From a virus: DNA of 57,639 nt. Below, in pieces: positions 53,338-57,639 of the stretch. Numbering within the stretch: the first letter of the stretch is position 1; every line of letters starts with the position of its first letter. Made by a program: the position numbers and the translations under genes. The stretch lies in the IMG/VR virus record IMGVR_UViG_3300008110_000066, positions 1 through 57,639 of that record; one strand, 5' to 3'. The notes under the pieces are model-generated. The model was given only the letters and a program-made list of their open reading frames with translations, ran no database searches and was not told the DNA's origin.

Positions 53338-53345
53338 TTACAAAG

Positions 53346-53353
53346 TATTTATC
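53346..53353 (+). promoter_or_regulatory. TATTTATC box before the gene at 53358
   Basis: TATTTATC ends four bases before the ATG at 53358. It is a member of the recurring box. Confidence 0.45.
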
Positions 53354-53357
53354 TTAT

Positions 53358-53732
53358 ATGAAAATCATCATAACAGAAGAACAATATAACTTGATTCAAG
53401 AAGAATATAGAAGGGATCGTTTCGATGCTGAGTATGCTGATGAATACCCAAAATATAAGAAGTTGTTTTTAAAGACCATTTCTAAAGATGTTAAAGGTTG
53501 GGGTGAATGGCCAGGTTCTATTTATTTGATGAACGAATTTGGAGAACCTTTATTTGTATATAGAATACCATCAAAAACCGTATATTACGATTATTCAATA
53601 GATAAAGAGATGGAAGAATACATTCCTTATCATATAGTTTCAAGACACTTGAAAAACGCAGTTTATGATTACTTCAAAGGACTTTTTCCTGATATTGAAA
53701 TAAAAGAGGTAAGTGGGGCTAATATTGTATAG
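53358..53732 (+). CDS. small protein with shared MKIIITE leader (1 of 3)
   Basis: The ATG at 53358 is used, after the TATTTATC box; an upstream in-frame codon (53322) lies in the terminator. The 124-residue protein opens MKIIITEEQYNLIQE, with Glu at residue 15 forming an IxE site. The same 15-residue pattern starts the next two proteins, though the rest is different. The body is an α/β domain with a WPGSIYLMNEFGEPLF strand. It could be a capsid-targeted internal protein. Confidence 0.6.
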   Translation: MKIIITEEQYNLIQEEYRRDRFDAEYADEYPKYKKLFLKTISKDVKGWGEWPGSIYLMNEFGEPLFVYRIPSKTVYYDYSIDKEMEEYIPYHIVSRHLKNAVYDYFKGLFPDIEIKEVSGANIV

Positions 53733-53734
53733 TT

Positions 53735-54283
53735 ATGAAAATAATAATATCTGATAACCAATATAGTCTTATTAAAGAATCTTACCGAAATAAAGGTATT
53801 GATGCGGTTATTAAATATTGGAAAAAAGAGTTAGAAAAAGGTAACAAAATTAGATTTGATAGAGATGAACTTGAATTTTGGGGTATAACTAAATTCACTG
53901 ATAAGTTACATGCTCAAACAGAATTTCAAGAACTTATAGGGGATGAGGTATTTGTTAAAAAATTTATAAATACATTAAAAAACAAGAAATTCTCGACAAA
54001 AGATTTTAGTGAAAGATTAGTTGGTGGTTATGATTTTGAGTGGGTAATCACTAATATGGAATATAGAGATTATGATGTTTTTCTATATGGAAAAACTCTA
54101 CCTGGAGGTTCCGTAACTCTTATGGATGGAAGATATCTAACCTTAGATCAAGCCTTGGAGGATGAAGAAATAGGATGGGAAATCCAAGAAGAAGTTAATG
54201 ATGTTGTTCAGGACTGCATGAATGAAATAATTACACCAGTCACAGGATATGATGTGTCAGTTCCTTTGGTTACTATTTATTAG
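53735..54283 (+). CDS. small protein with shared MKIII leader (2 of 3)
   Basis: This 182-residue protein begins MKIIISDNQYSLIKE, with an IxE site ending at residue 15. The body is acidic and α/β, with no known motif. It lies two bases after the previous gene and two before the next, in an operon of three leader-bearing proteins. Function is unknown. Confidence 0.6.
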   Translation: MKIIISDNQYSLIKESYRNKGIDAVIKYWKKELEKGNKIRFDRDELEFWGITKFTDKLHAQTEFQELIGDEVFVKKFINTLKNKKFSTKDFSERLVGGYDFEWVITNMEYRDYDVFLYGKTLPGGSVTLMDGRYLTLDQALEDEEIGWEIQEEVNDVVQDCMNEIITPVTGYDVSVPLVTIY

Positions 54284-54285
54284 AA

Positions 54286-54873
54286 ATGAAAATAATAATT
54301 ACAGAAAAACAATATAACAAACTGACTGAAGACAAACTTCAGAAACTTTGCTATACAGTATGGAACCAACAAAAAAAGAGAGGTGAAGAACCTTATATTG
54401 ATGATATAATATATGACATTACAGATATTAGAAAAAACTCAAACGAAGACTTTCAAATCATTAGACCCATTTGGTATAGATACAACGGTGGATTTGATAA
54501 CTTATTTGAAAGACTTAAAAATGAAATTGACGAAAAAATATTTGATCTAACAAGTGGTTGGGGTAATCTCAATACAAGAGTAGAAGTTATTGAAGTAAGT
54601 CAATTTGGTAGATTAGGTGAAGATTTTGGAGTAGATATATTTGTAAATGTAGATCCAAATGGAACCATGGATTTCGAAATGTTTGAAGAAGGGACTGATA
54701 ACGAAATTCAAGTTAATGATACAATTGAGGCCGCTTATTTTGAAGCTCAATCCAATTATGAAGGTAGTGATCTTCTTGGTTACTTAAGAGGAGAAGTTTA
54801 TGACCTTTTTTATAAAAAATTAGAAAAATACGGAATACCAATTGATGTGGATGTTGATCTAAAAGAATTTTAA
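54286..54873 (+). CDS. small protein with shared MKIIITE leader (3 of 3)
   Basis: This 195-residue protein begins MKIIITEKQYNKLTE, with an LxE site ending at residue 15. The body is α/β and acidic, with VNVDPNGTMDFEMFEEG. It is the last of the three proteins with this leader. No function can be named from the body. Confidence 0.6.
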   Translation: MKIIITEKQYNKLTEDKLQKLCYTVWNQQKKRGEEPYIDDIIYDITDIRKNSNEDFQIIRPIWYRYNGGFDNLFERLKNEIDEKIFDLTSGWGNLNTRVEVIEVSQFGRLGEDFGVDIFVNVDPNGTMDFEMFEEGTDNEIQVNDTIEAAYFEAQSNYEGSDLLGYLRGEVYDLFYKKLEKYGIPIDVDVDLKEF

Positions 54874-54878
54874 CGATA

Positions 54879-54886
54879 TATTTATT
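54879..54886 (+). promoter_or_regulatory. TATTTATT box before the gene at 54893
   Basis: TATTTATT ends six bases before the ATG. It is a member of the recurring box. Confidence 0.5.
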
Positions 54887-54892
54887 ATCACT

Positions 54893-55129
54893 ATGGGACC
54901 AATCGAAAAAAAAATCTTAGAATTATCTAAAACAGAAGGACTTTCTGAAGAAACTGTAATGGCTTTAACTCTAATCAAAAATCAAGTTAAAGAGGATGAA
55001 AAAAGAATTGTTAATGAGGCCTACCAAAAAGGTTACCATGATAAAGAAATGAGCCGTAGACCAACATGGAACTACTTCGAAAGTAAGTACAAATCATTTT
55101 TCACAAATTTCAAAGTTGGTCAATTGTAA
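54893..55129 (+). CDS. small unknown protein
   Basis: This 78-residue helical protein (MGPIEKKILELSKTEGLSEETVM...) has a basic/aromatic C-terminus. No motif is recognised. It has its own TATTTATT box and precedes a TAnnTTTG promoter for the next gene. Confidence 0.5.
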   Translation: MGPIEKKILELSKTEGLSEETVMALTLIKNQVKEDEKRIVNEAYQKGYHDKEMSRRPTWNYFESKYKSFFTNFKVGQL

Positions 55130-55146
55130 AATTTTTCTTATCTTTG
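55116..55146 (+). promoter_or_regulatory. Bacteroidetes promoter: TTG-N20-TATCTTTG
   Basis: TTG (55116-55118), a 20-nt spacer and TATCTTTG (55139-55146) match the Bacteroidetes consensus exactly. The ATG of the SAP-domain gene lies only four bases after the box, so the transcript may have almost no leader. Confidence 0.65.
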
Positions 55147-55150
55147 TGAT

Positions 55151-55435
55151 ATGGAAGACTTGAACAAACTTGAATTACCCGAAATAAAATCACTATGTAA
55201 AGAATACGGAATCGGGACCGTAGGGGATAAAAAAACTCTAATCAAAAAACTTAAATATTTCTTAGATCCTATTGAGGATGTATTAAATTCCCATCCTGGT
55301 AGAAAATTGCCAAAAGATAAAAAAATTGTTGGGGCTAAAGTAACCCGACAAGAAGAAATCAACAATGTGTTAAAAAAGAAAGGTCAATTTTTATATTATT
55401 CTTTGGGTTATCACTATTATATGGTGACAGAATAA
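55151..55435 (+). CDS. small SAP-domain protein
   Basis: This 94-residue protein has an N-terminal SAP-like helix-turn-helix (LELPEIKSLCKEYGIGTVGDKKTLIKKL, residues ~7-35), a DNA-binding motif. A basic middle (GRKLPKDKKIVGAKVTR) and an aromatic C-terminus follow. The preceding TAnnTTTG promoter suggests early or host-type expression. It may bind DNA in the host nucleoid. Confidence 0.6.
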   Translation: MEDLNKLELPEIKSLCKEYGIGTVGDKKTLIKKLKYFLDPIEDVLNSHPGRKLPKDKKIVGAKVTRQEEINNVLKKKGQFLYYSLGYHYYMVTE

Positions 55436-55445
55436 AAAAACTAGA

Positions 55446-55453
55446 TATTTATT
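55446..55453 (+). promoter_or_regulatory. TATTTATT box before the gene at 55467
   Basis: TATTTATT lies 13 nt before the ATG. It is a member of the recurring box. Confidence 0.45.
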
Positions 55454-55466
55454 AAATAAAATTAGT

Positions 55467-55811
55467 ATGAAAAAACAAATACTTAAAGAGCTTAATGATA
55501 TTAAGTATCTTTTTAATTACAATAGAGGTAAAATTATTTCAGAACAGGAACAATTTGACGATGAAGAAGAATTCGTAGATTATGATGATATAGATTATGG
55601 TGATATGGATGATGATATGGATGATGATGAAGAAGAATATTATCCTGAACTTAGAATACCTCATGACATGCCATCATACAAAACTAAATATAGACATAGT
55701 GATGATGATATGGAATTGGACGAAGAAATGGATTTACCTGTAATGTTACCAGGAACAAAAGAGAAACCAGATTGGTTAACCTTTGATGAACTTGGAATTG
55801 ATTTTGAATAA
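55467..55811 (+). CDS. acidic protein with leader and IxE site
   Basis: This 114-residue protein begins with a basic helical leader (MKKQILKELNDIKYLFNYN) ending in ISE at residue 26, then a very acidic run (Asp/Glu over residues 28-60). This layout is like a cleavable leader on a capsid-internal or DNA-mimic protein. It ends one base before the next gene's spacer. Function is unknown. Confidence 0.55.
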   Translation: MKKQILKELNDIKYLFNYNRGKIISEQEQFDDEEEFVDYDDIDYGDMDDDMDDDEEEYYPELRIPHDMPSYKTKYRHSDDDMELDEEMDLPVMLPGTKEKPDWLTFDELGIDFE

Positions 55812-55812
55812 C

Positions 55813-57048
55813 ATGAAAAGATTAAACAGAAGATTATATACAGAAGGTGTCACAAAGTCTCAATTTGTCAGACTCATGGAAGCACCAAATTACGAAGGAC
55901 CTGAAAGAATGGCGGGTGACATCGAGAGAAAAATTACAGGTAAGGAAACTCCTTACCACAATTTTCCCGCAATACCCGATATGGATGAAGATTTTATTGA
56001 TCTAATTTCTTCAAAAAGATTTAAAGACTCTGTTGAAAAAGTTAGAATGGCAATGGGAGACACAAGAGTTATCCAAGGGGGTAACCCACTAATGCAATTG
56101 ATGATGACGGTTGGTCAGGCAATGAGAAGTTTAGTTATGATCCAATCTCAAAACAAAAAACAACTTGAGGATTTAGCGATTGAATTGGTAAAAAGTGAGA
56201 TGGGGATTCCTGAAGGAGCAATGCAATTTAAAGCTGAACTTGTAACACAACCTATGGGAGCCGCCGAAGGTATGAAAAATGAGGGTGAAATGCCAAGTGA
56301 AGAGGAAATAGAAGAGTTTATGGGAGACGTTGAAAACTTCAACTTAGAAAGATCCAAAAGAAGATTTATCAACTCACTAATCCAAGGTGCTGCATTCAAA
56401 GGAGGTCATATGTATAATCTTGTAAGAAACGAGATTAACGAAATCAATCCACAATTGATGAACCTTTACGCAGTTACTCAAGCTTTAATGGAACACGCTT
56501 ATTGGATCTTCCCTGATATGGAAGGAATGGCCGGTAGTGGTGGTGGTCAAATGGGTCAATCTGAATATGATGATGAAACAGATCCACCCACGGTAAAGGC
56601 TAAAGCTGTTACATTCCCATTACTTGTTCATGAATTAGTTAAAGGTGTTTATGAGGTATTTGGAACGCACGGATTACCTGATGACCCAAGACAACGAGAA
56701 ATGGTATTAAACGCTGAAGATTCTCTTCCGGCCGAAATTTGGGATTCCCGTTTAGGACCTATTTTTTGGGAAAAATTTGTGGCAACTTATCCAATGGAAT
56801 TGTTTGAGGATGATATGAAACACATACAACATTATTTGTTTATGAGATTCTCATCTTTAACTGCCGAAGAGTTTATGAGAGTCGCTAAAATGATTCTTAG
56901 TGGGGACCCCAAAGGACAACAGTTTATCCAAAGAATGGTAGATGACATTGTTAGAGAACTAAAAGAACAAGAATATAAAGACGCCATGGGAGACGAAGAC
57001 GACGACGAGGACTATGGGGATGTAGATCTAAGTGATTTGGGACTTTAA
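55813..57048 (+). CDS. unknown protein with N-terminal LxE site
   Basis: The ATG at 55813 is used, one base after the previous stop; a longer reading from 55783 overlaps that gene. The 411-residue protein begins MKRLNRRLYTEGVTKSQFVR, with an LME site ending at residue 23. The body is helical and Met-rich, with a Gly-rich stretch (GMAGSGGGQMG) and an acidic C-terminal tail (DEDDDEDYGDVDLSDLGL). This composition suits a virion or scaffold protein. A terminator overlaps its stop codon. Confidence 0.55.
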   Translation: MKRLNRRLYTEGVTKSQFVRLMEAPNYEGPERMAGDIERKITGKETPYHNFPAIPDMDEDFIDLISSKRFKDSVEKVRMAMGDTRVIQGGNPLMQLMMTVGQAMRSLVMIQSQNKKQLEDLAIELVKSEMGIPEGAMQFKAELVTQPMGAAEGMKNEGEMPSEEEIEEFMGDVENFNLERSKRRFINSLIQGAAFKGGHMYNLVRNEINEINPQLMNLYAVTQALMEHAYWIFPDMEGMAGSGGGQMGQSEYDDETDPPTVKAKAVTFPLLVHELVKGVYEVFGTHGLPDDPRQREMVLNAEDSLPAEIWDSRLGPIFWEKFVATYPMELFEDDMKHIQHYLFMRFSSLTAEEFMRVAKMILSGDPKGQQFIQRMVDDIVRELKEQEYKDAMGDEDDDEDYGDVDLSDLGL

Positions 57049-57070
57049 TTAGTCCCATTTCTTTTTTATA
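57038..57070 (+). terminator. terminator overlapping the stop codon
   Basis: TGGGACT (57038-57044) pairs with AGTCCCA (57051-57057) around TTAATT, followed by TTTCTTTTTT. The stop codon TAA lies in the loop. Confidence 0.75.
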
Positions 57071-57107
57071 AGAAATTTCTTTATTACATTTACTAAAATT
57101 ACGAACT

Positions 57108-57404
57108 ATGAAAAATATTGATTGTGAGATATACATAAAACAACTAATTTCTTTTTTTGACAAAAATCCTGGTGATTTAATGCAGTTAATTGGTAATGTA
57201 CAAAAAGAAGATTTTTACCTTAAATTAAGAGAAAAATCAGAAAAGAATGTAGATGATGGATTAGATCATGTTTTGTCAAGACAACAAATGATTGATATCG
57301 TATTAGAGTTGAAAATTCCTGAACTATTTGAAGAACCTAACCCTAAGGCTATAGTTGAAGGATATATTCAAAAAACAAAATGGGGAAAAATTATTTTAAA
57401 TTAA
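57108..57404 (+). CDS. unknown protein
   Basis: This 98-residue protein (MKNIDCEIYIKQLISFFDKNPG...) is mostly helical with no known motif. It lies after the terminator of the Met-rich protein, so it has its own transcript start; no clear promoter box is visible upstream. Confidence 0.5.
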   Translation: MKNIDCEIYIKQLISFFDKNPGDLMQLIGNVQKEDFYLKLREKSEKNVDDGLDHVLSRQQMIDIVLELKIPELFEEPNPKAIVEGYIQKTKWGKIILN

Positions 57405-57406
57405 AG

Positions 57407-57436
57407 TTGGTATTTATTGAAAAATTATTATCTTTG
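57407..57436 (+). promoter_or_regulatory. Bacteroidetes promoter: TTG-N19-TATCTTTG
   Basis: TTG (57407-57409), a 19-nt spacer and TATCTTTG (57429-57436) match the Bacteroidetes consensus exactly. A TATTTATT (57411-57418) also overlaps it. The next ATG is 23 nt downstream. Confidence 0.7.
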
Positions 57437-57459
57437 TAGAGTGATAAACGAGAAACAAA

Positions 57460-57576
57460 ATGAAAACTATAGAAGTAACGATACAAGAAATCTGGCAGGC
57501 GACTAGACCTATCGTGCAAAAAAGTAAGAAATCATATACTCGTAAAGTCAAACACAAAAACAAAGAAAATAATTAA
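57460..57576 (+). CDS. small basic protein (38 aa)
   Basis: A 38-codon frame (MKTIEVTIQEIWQATRPIVQK, then a Lys/Arg-rich tail) starts 23 nt after a strong Bacteroidetes-type promoter and ends two bases before the next ATG. The basic tail could bind nucleic acid. Function is unknown. Confidence 0.55.
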   Translation: MKTIEVTIQEIWQATRPIVQKSKKSYTRKVKHKNKENN

Positions 57577-57578
57577 CT

Positions 57579-57639
57579 ATGATATACACACCAGAACTAA
57601 TCAAATCAATTGCACCGGCAGTATTCGCCACATCACCAT
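57579..57639 (+). CDS. partial gene cut by the window edge
   Basis: An open frame from ATG at 57579 (MIYTPELIKSIAPAVFATSP) runs off the end. The opening resembles the N-terminus of DUF932-type phage/plasmid proteins (an 'APAVFAT' motif), which is only a guess from 20 residues. Confidence 0.4.
   Translation, partial: MIYTPELIKSIAPAVFATSP

Noticed and set aside
1-57639. Insertion sequences, integrase, attachment sites or prophage-type repressor
   Set aside because: No transposase, integrase or repressor-type protein is seen; the content is that of a lytic-type phage, although only part of the genome is visible.

Overview
The window looks like part of a large T4-like (contractile-tailed) phage genome that infects a member of the Bacteroidetes. 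The phage assignment rests on a gp25-like and a gp6/J-like baseplate protein, a 25 kb run of tail and fibre genes, a gp41-like helicase, a gp61-like primase, gp46/gp47 (SbcC/SbcD) recombination proteins, phage-type ribonucleotide reductase and an amidase endolysin. The host assignment rests on SprB-type adhesin repeats in the tail proteins, a Bacteroidetes-style primary sigma factor, a Bacteroidetes-type histone H1-like protein, and promoters of the form TTG-N19/20-TAnnTTTG. Base composition is AT-rich, genes are tightly packed, and junctions of the TAATG or ATGA type are common. Capsid, terminase, sheath and DNA polymerase genes are not in this window.

Layout: 1-4.9 kb holds the replicative helicase and both class Ia ribonucleotide reductase subunits, closed by a terminator. 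From 4.97 to 29.6 kb is the late tail module: baseplate wedge proteins, a 1862-residue protein with an unexpected hydrophobic region, several structural proteins of unknown name, a SprB-repeat protein, a collagen-like fibre, a glycosyltransferase, a second SprB-like protein and a Pro/Thr-rich fibre. A RuvC-like nuclease (29.6 kb) follows, then an inverted two-gene fibre cassette (30.3-32.0 kb, minus strand). From 32.1 to 41.0 kb lie primase, a PD-(D/E)XK nuclease, SbcD- and SbcC-like proteins with several small genes between them, and the sigma factor. A strong candidate for a structured RNA with a pseudoknot and terminator follows the sigma gene (41.04-41.17 kb). From 41.2 to 44.4 kb is a probable lysis region (membrane protein, amidase, two membrane-anchored coiled-coil proteins). 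From 44.4 to 57.6 kb are mostly unknown proteins, plus a histone H1-like protein, DnaJ, a Dam-type methylase, a leucine-rich-repeat protein and a SAP-domain protein.

Two regulatory classes appear. Structural and late-looking transcription units are preceded by a TATTTATN box, often only 4-7 nt from the ATG and on whichever strand the gene is on. A few small or early-looking genes instead carry the Bacteroidetes TAnnTTTG box. The phage-encoded sigma factor is an obvious candidate to read one of them. A group of proteins in the 43-57 kb region carry an N-terminal (L/I)-x-E motif of the kind cut by T4-type prohead proteases, three of them with an almost identical 15-residue leader, which suggests that proteins are packaged inside the capsid. 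All functional calls are from reading motifs; no database search was run.
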